A stretch of DNA of 64,000 nucleotides from Lentzea californiensis (GCF_024648825.1 NZ_JANBBE010000007.1:62001-126000); one strand, 5' to 3'; positions 7,893 to 16,417 are shown, numbered from the stretch's first letter. Translations and numbers: made by a program. The notes: a model not told the origin generated them from the sequence alone.

Positions 7893-9389
7893 TCATCGGG
7901 GCAGATAGGCCCGGTGGGCCTTGGAGAACTCGTAGTTGTTGTACCTGTCCCAGTTGATCGACCACGTCATGAGGCCGCGCAGGTTGGGGTACACGCCCTT
8001 CGGCTTGTAGCTGCCGCACCGGGTGCCCTTGGTGAGGCAGTCCAGCGCGGTCTGGACGTCCGCGACGGAGGTGAACCCGTTGCCCGCGTACATCGCGGCG
8101 GGCAGGCCGATCGCGACCTGCTCCTGGCGCAACGGCGCGAAGACCTTCGACGTGTCACCGCGCACCGGGAACCCGGCGAGCAGCATGTCGGTCATCGCCA
8201 CGTGGAAGTCCGCGCCACCCATGTTGTGGTACTGGTTGTCCAGGCCCATCACGGGTCCGGAGTTGTAGTCCTGCACGTGCAACAACGTCAGGTCGTTGCG
8301 CATGGCCTCGATCACCGGCAGGTACGCGCCCGTGCGCGCGTCACCGGTGCCCGTGCCGCCGTAGAACTGGTAGCCGACCTGCACGAAGAACGTCTCCGGC
8401 GCCATCGTGAGCACGAAGTCGGCCCCGTAGCGGGACTTCAGCGTCCGCAGTGCCGAGATCAGGTTCACGACCACGGGCGTGGTCGGGTTCCTGAAGTCGA
8501 GGTCGCCGGGGTTCAGCGACAGCGAGTGGCCCTCGAAGTCGACGTCGAGACCGTTCAGGCCGTACTTGTCGATGATGGCGCCGACCGAACGCACGAACGC
8601 GTCGCGCGCCGCCGTGGTCTCCAGCCGGACCTGGCCGTTCTGGCCGCCGATGGAGATGTTGACCTTCTTGCCCTTCTGCTGCTGGGCGCGGATGCCGGCG
8701 ATGAACTCGGCCTCGGACTCGACGTTCGGGCACTCCGCGACCGGGCACTGGCTGAACCGCAGGTCACCGCTCGTGGCGCTGGTGGGCTCGGCGAACGAGA
8801 GGTTGATGACGTCCCACTCGTCCGGCACGTCCTTCATGCGGATGTAGCCGGAGCCGTTGGCGAAGCTGGCGTGCAGGTAGCCGACGAGCACCTTGCGCGG
8901 CAACTGCCCCGTGGGCGGCTGACCGGTCGTGGTGGTGGTCGTAGTAGTTGTGGTCGTGGTGGTCGTCGTCGTGCTCGTGGTCGAGCTGGTCGTCGGACCG
9001 GTGCCTCCGGTGCACGCGGCGCCGTTGATCGCGCAGTTCGACGGGTCGGCGGTGCCGGCGGCATTGAAGCCGAACGTCACGCTGGCGCCGGGCGCGACGG
9101 AGCCGTTGTACTCCCGGTTGGCGAAGGTGTGGTGGTTGCCGCTCTTGGTGAGCAGCGAGTCCCAGTAGGCACCGACGGTGGTCGAGGCCGGGTAGTCGAA
9201 CTCGACCTTCCAGGAGCTGATGGCCGCGCTGGTCTCGTTCTTGATCGTCACCGTCGCGGTGTAGCCGGTGGCCCAGCCGTTCTTGGCGAACGTCGCCGTG
9301 ACTCCGGCGGCACTGGCGGGGGCGAGGCTCACGATCACGGTGCCGAGCACCAGTGCGGCCACCGCGGATATTCGAGCGAACAACAGCAT
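7893..9389 (-). CDS. Secreted GH18 chitinase with N-terminal CBM2
   Basis: About 498 residues. The order is signal peptide (to about residue 28), CBM2 cellulose/chitin-binding domain (about 29-128, with WATGYTATVTI and conserved Trp), a poly-threonine linker, then a GH18 barrel from about residue 166. The catalytic motif is present as GLDVDFE near residues 281-287; the first position of the classic DGxDxDxE is Asn here, while the D-x-D-x-E core is kept. NISIGGQNG, MAPETFF and MTWSINWD match the other GH18 strands. It degrades chitin outside the cell. I prefer ATG 9389 to 9398 because GAGGG lies 9 bp upstream of it. A DasR-like site precedes the gene. Confidence 0.9.
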   Translation of the reverse strand: MLLFARISAVAALVLGTVIVSLAPASAAGVTATFAKNGWATGYTATVTIKNETSAAISSWKVEFDYPASTTVGAYWDSLLTKSGNHHTFANREYNGSVAPGASVTFGFNAAGTADPSNCAINGAACTGGTGPTTSSTTSTTTTTTTTTTTTTTTTGQPPTGQLPRKVLVGYLHASFANGSGYIRMKDVPDEWDVINLSFAEPTSATSGDLRFSQCPVAECPNVESEAEFIAGIRAQQQKGKKVNISIGGQNGQVRLETTAARDAFVRSVGAIIDKYGLNGLDVDFEGHSLSLNPGDLDFRNPTTPVVVNLISALRTLKSRYGADFVLTMAPETFFVQVGYQFYGGTGTGDARTGAYLPVIEAMRNDLTLLHVQDYNSGPVMGLDNQYHNMGGADFHVAMTDMLLAGFPVRGDTSKVFAPLRQEQVAIGLPAAMYAGNGFTSVADVQTALDCLTKGTRCGSYKPKGVYPNLRGLMTWSINWDRYNNYEFSKAHRAYLPR

Positions 9390-9435
9390 GGGTTCCATCC
9401 CTCACGCGTTGGCGGCCGGCAGGGGGTCACCCCGA

Positions 9436-9451
9436 ATTGGACTAGACCACC
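9436..9451 (-). promoter_or_regulatory. DasR-responsive element (dre)-like site
   Basis: The 16-mer ATTGGACTAGACCACC, centred on CTAG, matches the DasR consensus (AGTGGTCTAGACCACT) at 13 of 16 positions. It is about 47 bp upstream of the chitinase start and about 34 bp upstream of the divergent hydrolase. DasR represses chitinase and N-acetylglucosamine genes in streptomycetes until amino-sugar phosphates accumulate. Its role here is inferred from site and target. Confidence 0.65.
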
Positions 9452-9484
9452 TATCAGGAAGTCAAGGTTCTAGGATGTCGGGTC

Positions 9485-10249
9485 GTGCCCCACGCTCGTG
9501 CCGCCGACGGAACCCGGCTCTTCTACTCGATCGAGGGCTCCGGACCTCCGCTGCTGCTCATCGCGGGCCAGTCGAACTCGTCCCGCTGGTGGTCACAGGT
9601 CCGGGAGGACTTCTCGGCGCGGTTCACGACGATCGTCACCGACCACCGCGGCACCGGTTCCAGCGACAAGCCTGACGTCCCGTACAGCACGCGGACGTTC
9701 GCGTCGGACTGCGTCGCGATCCTGGCCGACGCGGGGATCGGCAGGGCGCACGTCTACGGCACCTCGATGGGCGGGCGGATCGCGCAGTGGATCGCGGCCG
9801 AGCACGGCGAGCACGTCGATCGGCTGGTGCTGGGCTGCACCTCCCCCGGTGGCACGCACGGCATCGAGCGCAGCGCCGAGGTGCGCAAGTCGCTGGCGCA
9901 GGTCGATCCGATGAAAGCGCGCAGGGCGTTGGAGGAGCTGATGTACACGCCGGCCTACCGCGGCCCGTACAACACGCTCGGCGACCCGCAGATGCCGCCG
10001 TACGCGCGCAAGCGCCACCTCTTCGCGAGCGCCGAGCACGACGCGTGGGCCGTGCTGCCGTCGATCGCCGCGCCCACCCTGGTGGTGCACGGCACCGAGG
10101 ACGTCTTCAACCCGACGGCCAACGCTCCCCTGATCACGTCACGCATCCCCGGCGCTCGCATGCACCTGGTCGAGGGCGCACGACACGGCTACTTCGAGGA
10201 GTTCGCGAGCGAAGCGACGCCGCTTGTGGTCGACTTCCTGGAGAGCTAG
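9485..10249 (+). CDS. Alpha/beta-hydrolase
   Basis: A 254-residue cytoplasmic hydrolase with no signal peptide. The oxyanion region is LIAGQSNSS, the nucleophile elbow is GTSMGG (Ser), the acid is probably the Asp in HGTEDVFNP and the base the His in GARHGYF. The cap is short (about residues 120-180). Substrate unknown; close relatives include esterases and lactonases. GTG start at 9485, divergent from the chitinase, with the dre-like site between them. Confidence 0.85.
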   Translation: MPHARAADGTRLFYSIEGSGPPLLLIAGQSNSSRWWSQVREDFSARFTTIVTDHRGTGSSDKPDVPYSTRTFASDCVAILADAGIGRAHVYGTSMGGRIAQWIAAEHGEHVDRLVLGCTSPGGTHGIERSAEVRKSLAQVDPMKARRALEELMYTPAYRGPYNTLGDPQMPPYARKRHLFASAEHDAWAVLPSIAAPTLVVHGTEDVFNPTANAPLITSRIPGARMHLVEGARHGYFEEFASEATPLVVDFLES

Positions 10250-10268
10250 TTCGTCTCTGGGGGGATGC

Positions 10269-11270
10269 ATGCGCAAGGCACCGATCGTTCTTCTCATCCT
10301 GTCCCTGTTCACGTTCCTGCCCGCTCCGGCCTCGGCCGCCGCGTTGCCCGGCGGCAAGGCCTACTTCGTCGTCTCGCGCGGCTCGTTCAAGACGGGCACG
10401 GCCAACTGGACGCGGCTGAGCGACTACACCTTCACCGCCGACGGCAAGGTGCGCGCGAACACCTACCTGTGGCAGCAGAGCAAACCGGTCGCACGGCAGG
10501 GCACCGGGCTCACGCCGGACAGCTCGTGCTCGACCACGTCCCTGACGCCGGACAGGCCGCGGGTGCGCGCCTGCGAGGTGATGACGGCGGGCGGTTTCGG
10601 CGGCGCTCCCCATGAGGACAACGACGGCAACTACCGGATCGACGGGGACCAGCTGCACATCACCTGGAACGTCGCCGGGTGGAACGAGCAGTGGACGATC
10701 GTCACGAGTCCCGACACCAAGCTCGCCCGGCTCGACTTCCGCTCCAACGCCCTGGCCACGATCGGCTACGGCTACGGCAGCAACACCCCGCTGAACGTCC
10801 GCCGCCAGATGTCCAGCGTGCAGGCACATCCCGGCGATCTCGACCAGGACTCCCAGGGCTGGGAGCGGGGCGGGCCGTTCACCAGCCCGCCCTCCAAGAT
10901 CACGCCTCGGGACCACAGCACGTGCACCACCACGTCGTGGTGCCTGACCTACCTGCAGCCCCAGGCGGAAAGCTCCTGCACGGCAGGCTGCAAGGCGACG
11001 AACACAGACCGCTCGATCCAGTACTACGTCATGCGGATCTCGAACAGCGATCGCCGCGACACCCGGTGGCACTGGTGCAGCTGCCTCACCGACGTCGGCG
11101 AGGTCAACGAGTTCTGTTACAAGCGGAACTCCCACGTCAAGCCGATGCTGCAGATCCTCGACGACGACGCCCGGTTCCGCGGCTGGGTGGGTGTCGAGGC
11201 GTCGTTCGACTACAAGGGCGACCGCACCAGGGACATGCTCGCCGCGTTCCGTCTCAGCGACTTCCGCTGA
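10269..11270 (+). CDS. Secreted cysteine-rich protein of unknown function
   Basis: A 333-residue protein with a clear signal peptide (MRKAPIVLLILSLFTFLPAPASA). The mature part starts GGKAYFVVSRGSFKTGTANWTRLSDY and is rich in aromatics, with about eleven cysteines, several in pairs (TCTTTSWC, CTAGCK, CSC), suggesting disulfide bonds. I recognise no catalytic motif. The ATG at 10269 is preceded by GGGGGAT; an ATG four bases earlier is in another frame. It lies about 20 bp after the hydrolase and may be co-transcribed with it. It ends 3 bp from a convergent gene. Confidence 0.75.
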   Translation: MRKAPIVLLILSLFTFLPAPASAAALPGGKAYFVVSRGSFKTGTANWTRLSDYTFTADGKVRANTYLWQQSKPVARQGTGLTPDSSCSTTSLTPDRPRVRACEVMTAGGFGGAPHEDNDGNYRIDGDQLHITWNVAGWNEQWTIVTSPDTKLARLDFRSNALATIGYGYGSNTPLNVRRQMSSVQAHPGDLDQDSQGWERGGPFTSPPSKITPRDHSTCTTTSWCLTYLQPQAESSCTAGCKATNTDRSIQYYVMRISNSDRRDTRWHWCSCLTDVGEVNEFCYKRNSHVKPMLQILDDDARFRGWVGVEASFDYKGDRTRDMLAAFRLSDFR

Positions 11271-11273
11271 CCC

Positions 11274-12104
11274 TCACCCGGTGACCCACCGCAGGCCGCG
11301 CATCAACGCGTGTCCCGCGACCCGAACGCCGGTGGCCTCCGTGATCGGCAGGTAGGGCAGCCGCAGCGGAATCCGCGCCCACACGGGCAACGTGGCGACC
11401 GCGGTGGCGCTCAGGATCGCGTACGGCCCGCGCGCCAGCAGTGGCAGCGGGGCTTTGAGGAGCAGGAACTTCGCCGCCTCCCTGGCCTCGGGCGTGCCCC
11501 TCAGCTCGGTCCGGTACGAGTTGAGCTTCGCTTCGAGTTCGGCGGTCGTGCGCGGCGGGTCGGGGATGCCCATGGCGTCGGCGACGACCGCCATGTCGGC
11601 GACGTACCCGTCGTAGTCGTCGAGAGGCTTCTCGCCGTAACGCCGGTGGCAGTGCAGGAAGCTGTCGACCTCGGCCACGTGCACCCACCCCAGCAGGTGC
11701 GGGTCGTCGGCGCGGTACTGGCGGCCGTCCGGCGCGGTGCCGTGGATGTGCCGGTGCACGCGCCCGAGCCGTTCGACGGCCTTCAGCGCGTCCTCGGCGG
11801 TGCCGTAGGTGGTGACGCCGACGAACAGGCTCGTGCGCTGCAACCGGCCCCACGGATCGGTCAGGTAGTCGGAGTGCTGCGCCACCGCCGCCATCGCCAG
11901 CGGGTGCAACGACTGCAGCAGCAACGCCCGCAGCCCGCCGATGAACATGGCGTGATCGGCGTGCACGTGCCGGATCGGCCGGTCGTCCGCGAACAACCGC
12001 GGGCCAGGCGCGTCGTGGATCCTGCGCGCGTGCTCCTCCCGCTCGGGACCCACGACCTTCTCGAAAAGTCCTTGGCTCACCTGCCGCCGCAACGCCTCCA
12101 GCAT
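11274..12104 (-). CDS. Oxygenase MpaB-family protein (DUF2236)
   Basis: About 276 residues. The sequence matches the MpaB/Lcp-like DUF2236 family: LLLQSLHPLAMAAVAQHSDY, the conserved RLQRTSLFVGVTTYGTAEDA, and the histidine cluster VHRHIHG with HLLGWVHVAEVDSFL. These proteins bind haem and include latex-clearing oxygenases and the mycophenolic-acid enzyme MpaB. Substrate unknown. I chose the internal ATG at 12104 (MLEALRRQVSQGLF); the frame is open to an ATG at 12149. Upstream on the same strand is the ankyrin gene, about 70 bp away. Confidence 0.82.
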   Translation of the reverse strand: MLEALRRQVSQGLFEKVVGPEREEHARRIHDAPGPRLFADDRPIRHVHADHAMFIGGLRALLLQSLHPLAMAAVAQHSDYLTDPWGRLQRTSLFVGVTTYGTAEDALKAVERLGRVHRHIHGTAPDGRQYRADDPHLLGWVHVAEVDSFLHCHRRYGEKPLDDYDGYVADMAVVADAMGIPDPPRTTAELEAKLNSYRTELRGTPEAREAAKFLLLKAPLPLLARGPYAILSATAVATLPVWARIPLRLPYLPITEATGVRVAGHALMRGLRWVTG

Positions 12105-12173
12105 CACCCCATGATGCGCGACGGTTCCTGAGAAAGGGACCCCGCGCACGCAGGGTGCCTTTCAGCGGACCGG

Positions 12174-12989
12174 TCACGAGTCCCAGTCGTCCCGTTCGGG
12201 AAGGCGCAGCCACAGATCCGGTGCGGTGACCGCGCGGGCGTCCGTCGGCCGCAGGCCCGCGAACGCGAGGCAGAACGCCACCGGCTCGTCCAGGTAGAGG
12301 TGCGCCAGCAACACGTCCGCCGACGTCTCTTCCTCCGCGACGCCGCCACCGGGATGCAGGTCCCACTCCTCGGTCTCGCCGTCGCGGTGGACGCTGCCCT
12401 GGTTGCCGCTCTTGGGGTTGGCGTACATGCCGTACGCGACGGTGCCCGCCGACAGCCGGTCGAGCACACCCGGCATCGCGGCCGCGTAGCCGTCCGGCTG
12501 CACGAGCACACACCCGCCGGGCACGGTCGTCACGCCGAGCACGTCCTCCTCGGCCTCGTCGCCGGGCGCCTCGACGAGTTGCGCCTCCAGCAGGCGCACC
12601 GCGGTCTCAGCGTCCACCCCCGCGACGCACGCCAGGCTGAAGCCGTCGTCGCCGGGTGCGCCGCCGAGTGCCGCGACGAGCCGGTCGCGTTCCTCGACTG
12701 CGGCGCGTTCCTCACCGGTGAGGACCTCCCCGGCCGGCAACGGGTGGTCCGTGGTGAGGCTGAGCCGGGCCGGCGACCACCCGGACATCATGGGCAGCTC
12801 CGGATCAGCACCGTCCGCGAGCAGCAAGCGGACGTTCTCGGGTTTCCTCGCGTGCACGGCACGCCACAACGCCGTGCGCTCCTCGTCCACCGCGTCGACG
12901 TCGTCCGCCTGCGCGATCGCGGCCGCGACCTCCTGTGCCGACTCGAACTCCGCCGCCCAATGCAACTTCGAAAGCCAGTCATCCCCCAT
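12174..12989 (-). CDS. Ankyrin-repeat domain protein
   Basis: A 271-residue cytoplasmic protein. Residues about 5-65 are ankyrin-like (LHWAAEFESAQEVAAAI, TALWRAVHARKPENVRLLLADGADPELP). The remaining ~200 residues are acidic and contain GCVLVQPDGYAAAMPGVLDRL and a C-terminal region resembling short-range regulatory domains, with no known motif. ATG at 12989 follows a purine-rich tract. Ankyrin repeats normally bind proteins; the partner is unknown. Possibly in one transcript with the MpaB-like gene downstream. Confidence 0.78.
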   Translation of the reverse strand: MGDDWLSKLHWAAEFESAQEVAAAIAQADDVDAVDEERTALWRAVHARKPENVRLLLADGADPELPMMSGWSPARLSLTTDHPLPAGEVLTGEERAAVEERDRLVAALGGAPGDDGFSLACVAGVDAETAVRLLEAQLVEAPGDEAEEDVLGVTTVPGGCVLVQPDGYAAAMPGVLDRLSAGTVAYGMYANPKSGNQGSVHRDGETEEWDLHPGGGVAEEETSADVLLAHLYLDEPVAFCLAFAGLRPTDARAVTAPDLWLRLPERDDWDS

Positions 12990-12999
12990 GGTGCCGAGC

Positions 13000-13170
13000 C
13001 TAGGCGAGCGCGATCTGGTCCAGATCGGGAGCACCGGCGGTGTCGTTGCCGAACCTGATGGTGTTGGCGCCGGCGTTCAACGTCACCGGGATCTCGGCCA
13101 CGTAAGGGGTGTTGTTGCCGACCCCGTCGACCTCGACCTCGACCGGTGCACCCTCGTTGACCGTCACGAA
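13000..13170 (-). pseudogene. Relic of a C-terminal carbohydrate-binding module (CBM6/35-like)
   Basis: A 56-codon open stretch ends in TAG and has an in-frame TAG immediately upstream, so it has no start. Its translation includes VEVEVDGVGNNTPYVAE and VTLNAGANTIRFGN, then APDLDQIALA at the end. This is the typical C-terminal beta-strand run of CBM6/CBM35 modules on secreted glycosidases. The parent enzyme is absent, so this is a deletion remnant. Confidence 0.6.
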
Positions 13171-13285
13171 CTACGACCGCGAACTCATCGGAGCATTCCA
13201 AGATCACCCGCGCGGACGGTCGCCGCCGTGATAATCAAGCCTGGGCTGACCACGATCAACTTCGGCGCACGAGAGCAGGACCCGG

Positions 13286-14155
13286 ATGAACGACGAGCAC
13301 CTGCCCGGCTTCTACCACGACGCGGAGGCGGTCTCCCGGCTCGGACAGCGGCTCACGCTGCTGTTCAGCCGGGTGCGGCTGATCGGCGCGGTGGTGGCGG
13401 CGGTGGGCGGTGCGTTCAAGTGGCAGATCGGCGGCACCGGTGTCGACGTCTGGGCGTGGGTGGCGCTGGGCGGGTTCCTCACCGCCCTGTTCGGCGAACT
13501 GCTGCTGTGGGTGATGCACCCGGAGCTGAAGTGGAACGCGGGACGGACCGTCGCCGAACGGGTGAAGTCGCTGGCGTGGCGCTACGCCGTGGCGGGCGAG
13601 CCGTTCCACGGCGGCGTCCAGGACCCCCGCGGGGAACTGGACCTCGCCATCGCCGCCGCGGTCAGGGACCACCGCAGGGAGGTCATGCTCACCAGCGCGA
13701 ACGACGCGGGCGAGCAGGTCATGGCCGAGCTGCGGACCAAGCCGTTCGACGAGCGCAGAACCACCTACCGCGAAGCCCGCGTGCGACCGCAGTTGCAGTG
13801 GTACCGCGACAGGTCGGCGATGAACGAGACCCGTGCGAACGTGTTCCGCGTGCTGATGATCGTCGGCGAGCTCGTCGCGATCGTCTTCGCCATCCTGCGC
13901 ATCAACGGCGTCTGGGACGTCGACCTGTCCGGCGTGATGGCCGCGGCCGTCGCGGGCGGCGCCGCGTGGATCGCGCTGCGGCAGTACGAGAACCTCAGCG
14001 TCGGCTACGCGGCGGCGGCCGGCGAGCTCGCCGACGTCTACCGCCGGCTCCCCCACGCCCTCGAGAGCGACTGGGCCGCCACGGTCGCCGAGGCCGAGGC
14101 CGTGATCGGCAAGGAGCACTCCACCTGGCTCGCGACGCGGCCCAGCGCGACCTGA
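13286..14155 (+). CDS. DUF4231 / SLATT-like four-helix membrane protein
   Basis: A 289-residue protein with two pairs of predicted membrane helices (about residues 30-50 and 57-78, then 187-205 and 212-232) separated by a soluble region. That region contains WNAGRTVAERVKSLAWRYAVAGEPF, the recognisable DUF4231 signature, and ANDAGEQVMAELRTKPFDERRTTY. DUF4231 belongs with the SLATT group of two-TM proteins, several of which act as membrane effectors in nucleotide-signalled defence. No nucleotide cyclase or SLOG gene is adjacent, so a defence role is unproven. Convergent with the TerB-like gene. Confidence 0.75.
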   Translation: MNDEHLPGFYHDAEAVSRLGQRLTLLFSRVRLIGAVVAAVGGAFKWQIGGTGVDVWAWVALGGFLTALFGELLLWVMHPELKWNAGRTVAERVKSLAWRYAVAGEPFHGGVQDPRGELDLAIAAAVRDHRREVMLTSANDAGEQVMAELRTKPFDERRTTYREARVRPQLQWYRDRSAMNETRANVFRVLMIVGELVAIVFAILRINGVWDVDLSGVMAAAVAGGAAWIALRQYENLSVGYAAAAGELADVYRRLPHALESDWAATVAEAEAVIGKEHSTWLATRPSAT

Positions 14156-14168
14156 CCGGCGCGTCCCG

Positions 14169-14555
14169 TCAGCCGAGCGCCTCGACGACCTTGGTCACCA
14201 TCGCGCGTTCCGCGGCCGCCACCTCGCCGTCCGCACCGGCCACCGAGCGGCACATCTCGGACACGGCGGCGCGGAAGATCGCCACGTCGCGTGGTTCGTG
14301 GGCGTTGATGATCGCCACGGAGTCCCGCAGCGCGGCCAGGACACCGGACTCCACTTCGGACGTCGAGCCCTTCGGCAACGAGGGCGGGGCGGCGGCGATG
14401 ATGGCGCGCAGGTCGTCCGAGAGCAGCGTGATGGCCCTGACGCCGGCCTGGCTCTCCTCGTCGACCGAGCCGGGGTCCGCAGTGGACACCAGCACCATGG
14501 CACCGAAAACGGCCGTGCGGAGGGTCTGCCCCTCCACCTCCGTGTACGCAGTCAT
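14169..14555 (-). CDS. TerB-like small protein
   Basis: About 128 residues, all-helical in character. The C-terminal segment EMCRSVAGADGEVAAAERAMVTKVVEALG resembles the TerB/DjlA helical domain, including the ADGE loop that binds metal in relatives. The N-terminal part, MTAYTEVEGQTLRTAVFGAMVLV, could begin a matching helix. It is shorter than typical TerB (about 150 residues). The function, including any tellurite or phage link, is unknown. ATG 14555 is preferred to the upstream ATG at 14573. It ends 13 bp from the DUF4231 stop. Confidence 0.6.
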   Translation of the reverse strand: MTAYTEVEGQTLRTAVFGAMVLVSTADPGSVDEESQAGVRAITLLSDDLRAIIAAAPPSLPKGSTSEVESGVLAALRDSVAIINAHEPRDVAIFRAAVSEMCRSVAGADGEVAAAERAMVTKVVEALG

Positions 14556-14585
14556 GGGCGCAAGCCTATGCAACGATCAGCGACC

Positions 14586-15131
14586 ATGAGTGCGGGTCAG
14601 GTGCTTGGCGCCAACATCAGGGCGTTCCGCGAGCAACGCGGGCTGTCGCTGTCGGAGCTCGCGCGGCGGTCGTCCATCGCCAAGGGCACGCTGTCCCAGC
14701 TGGAGAGCGGCGCGGGCAACCCGACGATCGAAACAGTGTTCAGTTTGTCGAACGCTCTGGACGTGCCAGTGTCGGAGCTGGTGACCGAGCGGACGACGCC
14801 GGACGTAGTGCTGGTGCGTGCCCGTGACGTCGAGGTGCTCAGCAGCAACGCGGTCGACCTGCGACTGATGCGGCGGATGGACATCGGGGACACCGTGCTG
14901 GAGATCTACGACCAGCGCGTCCGGCCCGGCGCGACGCAGACCAGCGAAGGTCATCCCGGCAAGGAGCACGTGCTGGTCACGAGCGGCCGGCTGCGCGTGG
15001 GCCCGGTGGACGCGCCGTACGAGCTGGGACCGGGCGACTACGTCTGCTTCCCCGGCTCGATGCCGCACTCGTACGAGACCGTCGGTGATGAGGTCAGCTC
15101 GGTACTGGTGCTGGAGTATCCGAAGCACTAA
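14586..15131 (+). CDS. XRE-family regulator with C-terminal cupin domain
   Basis: A 181-residue regulator. Residues about 7-65 form the XRE helix-turn-helix (LGANIRAFREQRGLSLSELARRSSIAKGTLSQLESG). Residues about 105-178 form a small cupin barrel (GHPGKEHVLVTSGRLRVG, YELGPGDYVCFPGSMPHSYE) that should bind the effector. It is 27 bp upstream of the hydroxyproline-type operon on the same strand and is probably its local regulator, responding to a substrate. It is divergent from the TerB-like gene, with about 30 bp between starts. Confidence 0.87.
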   Translation: MSAGQVLGANIRAFREQRGLSLSELARRSSIAKGTLSQLESGAGNPTIETVFSLSNALDVPVSELVTERTTPDVVLVRARDVEVLSSNAVDLRLMRRMDIGDTVLEIYDQRVRPGATQTSEGHPGKEHVLVTSGRLRVGPVDAPYELGPGDYVCFPGSMPHSYETVGDEVSSVLVLEYPKH

Positions 15132-15132
15132 C

Positions 15133-15148
15133 GTTCATTCTATTGAAC
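15133..15148. promoter_or_regulatory. Inverted repeat before the hydroxyproline operon
   Basis: GTTCATTCTATTGAAC, with 5-bp arms GTTCA/TGAAC, lies between the regulator stop and the Shine-Dalgarno GGAGGTGGC of the first operon gene. It is a candidate XRE binding site or part of an intergenic promoter. Confidence 0.4.
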
Positions 15149-15158
15149 GGAGGTGGCG

Positions 15159-16238
15159 ATGCAGCCGGACGTCGTGGTCATGGGCGCGGGCATCATCGGG
15201 GCCGCGTGCGCCCAGGCCCTGAAGGCGCGCGGCCTCGGTGTGCTCGTCGTCGACCGCCACGGACCGGCGTCGGGCACCAGCGCGGCCGGTGAGGGCAACG
15301 TGCTGGTCAGCGACAAGGAGCCCGGCCCGGAACTCGGCCTCGCCCTGGCGAGCCGCGACCTGTGGCCGGAACTGGCGGAAGACGCCGAGTGGGAGGAGAA
15401 GGGCGGACTCGTCGTCGCCACGACCTCCGGCGCCGTCGTCCCGCTGCAGGCCTTCGCCGCCGCCCAGCGCGCGGCCGGCGTCGACGCCTGCGAGATCACC
15501 GCGGCGGACGCGCTGGCCCGCGAGCCGCACCTCAACCCGGAAATCACCGCCGCCGTCCACTACCTGCAGGACGCCCAGCTCAACCCGGTCAAGGCCACCC
15601 GGACCCTGTTGCGCGGCATCGAGGTCAGGCGCACCGAGGTGTCCAAGACGGACGGACGGAGCGTCATGACGGCAGACGGCGTGATCAGCTGCGGCGCGGT
15701 CGTCAACGCCACCGGCCCGTGGGCCGGGAACTTCGGCGTCAACGTGCTGCCCCGGCGTGGCGTCGTGCTCGTGACGACGCCGATCCCCGGCACGATCCGG
15801 CACAAGGTCTACGACGCGGACTACGTCGGCGCCGTCGCGAGCGGCGACGCCGACCTCCAGACGTCCGGCGTGGTCGAGTCGACGCAGGCCGGCACCGTGC
15901 TGATCGGATCGAGCCGCCAGCGCAAGGGCTTCGACGACACGATCGAGACCAAGGTGCTGAAAGCGCTGGCGCGCAAGGCGATCGCCATGTTCCCGATGCT
16001 GTCCGACGTTCCGGTCATGCGCGCGTACGGCGGCTTCCGCCCGTACGCGCCGGACCACCTGCCGATCATCGGCGAGGACCCCCGCACGCCCGGCCTGTGG
16101 CACGCCACCGGCCACGAGGGCGCGGGCGTCGGTCTCGCCCCGGCGACGGGACGCCTGCTCGCCCAGCTGTTCACCGGCGAGGACCCCCTGGTGGATCCCC
16201 GCCCGTTCCGCGTCGACCGGCCCGAGGTGATGGTGTGA
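15159..16238 (+). CDS. FAD-dependent oxidoreductase, D-hydroxyproline dehydrogenase-type subunit
   Basis: A 359-residue DAO-fold flavoprotein. The FAD dinucleotide motif is GAGIIGAACAQALKARGLGVLVVDR at residues 9-33. The C-terminal GLWHATGHEGAGVGLAPATGRLLAQL is the standard close of glycine/hydroxyproline/octopine oxidase beta subunits. With the following ferredoxin-like and FAD/NAD proteins it forms an HcnABC/OoxAB-like complex. In bacteria that use trans-4-hydroxyproline this complex oxidises D-hydroxyproline to pyrroline-4-hydroxy-2-carboxylate. Strong RBS GGAGG 4 bp before the ATG. Overlaps the next gene by 4 bp. Confidence 0.85.
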   Translation: MQPDVVVMGAGIIGAACAQALKARGLGVLVVDRHGPASGTSAAGEGNVLVSDKEPGPELGLALASRDLWPELAEDAEWEEKGGLVVATTSGAVVPLQAFAAAQRAAGVDACEITAADALAREPHLNPEITAAVHYLQDAQLNPVKATRTLLRGIEVRRTEVSKTDGRSVMTADGVISCGAVVNATGPWAGNFGVNVLPRRGVVLVTTPIPGTIRHKVYDADYVGAVASGDADLQTSGVVESTQAGTVLIGSSRQRKGFDDTIETKVLKALARKAIAMFPMLSDVPVMRAYGGFRPYAPDHLPIIGEDPRTPGLWHATGHEGAGVGLAPATGRLLAQLFTGEDPLVDPRPFRVDRPEVMV

Positions 16239-16417
16239 AGGTGACGTTCAACGGCCTGCCGCGCGAGGTCGCGCACGTCGCGGAGTTGTTGCCCGGCAGG
16301 TACTTCTGCGGCATCGGCGTGTGCTTCGGCTGCGTCGCGGAGATCAACGGCGTGCCCGAGGTGCGCGCGTGCCGCCACCCGCTGCGCGACGGCGACGTGA
16401 TCAGGACGACGTCATGA
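16235..16417 (+). CDS. Small [2Fe-2S] ferredoxin-like subunit (HcnA/OoxX-type)
   Basis: A 60-residue protein: VKVTFNGLPREV, then CGIGVCFGCVAEINGVPEVRAC. Four cysteines in the pattern C-x4-C-x2-C...C match the plant-type 2Fe-2S clusters of HcnA-like subunits, although the protein is shorter than the usual ~90-100 residues. It transfers electrons within the hydroxyproline dehydrogenase complex. GTG start inside the TGA of the preceding gene (GTGTGA overlap); its own stop overlaps the next ATG (ATGA). Confidence 0.85.
   Translation: MKVTFNGLPREVAHVAELLPGRYFCGIGVCFGCVAEINGVPEVRACRHPLRDGDVIRTTS

Noticed and set aside
8929..8990. Dense GTG/GTA/GTC repeats that look like a microsatellite
   Set aside because: They encode the poly-threonine linker of the chitinase on the minus strand.
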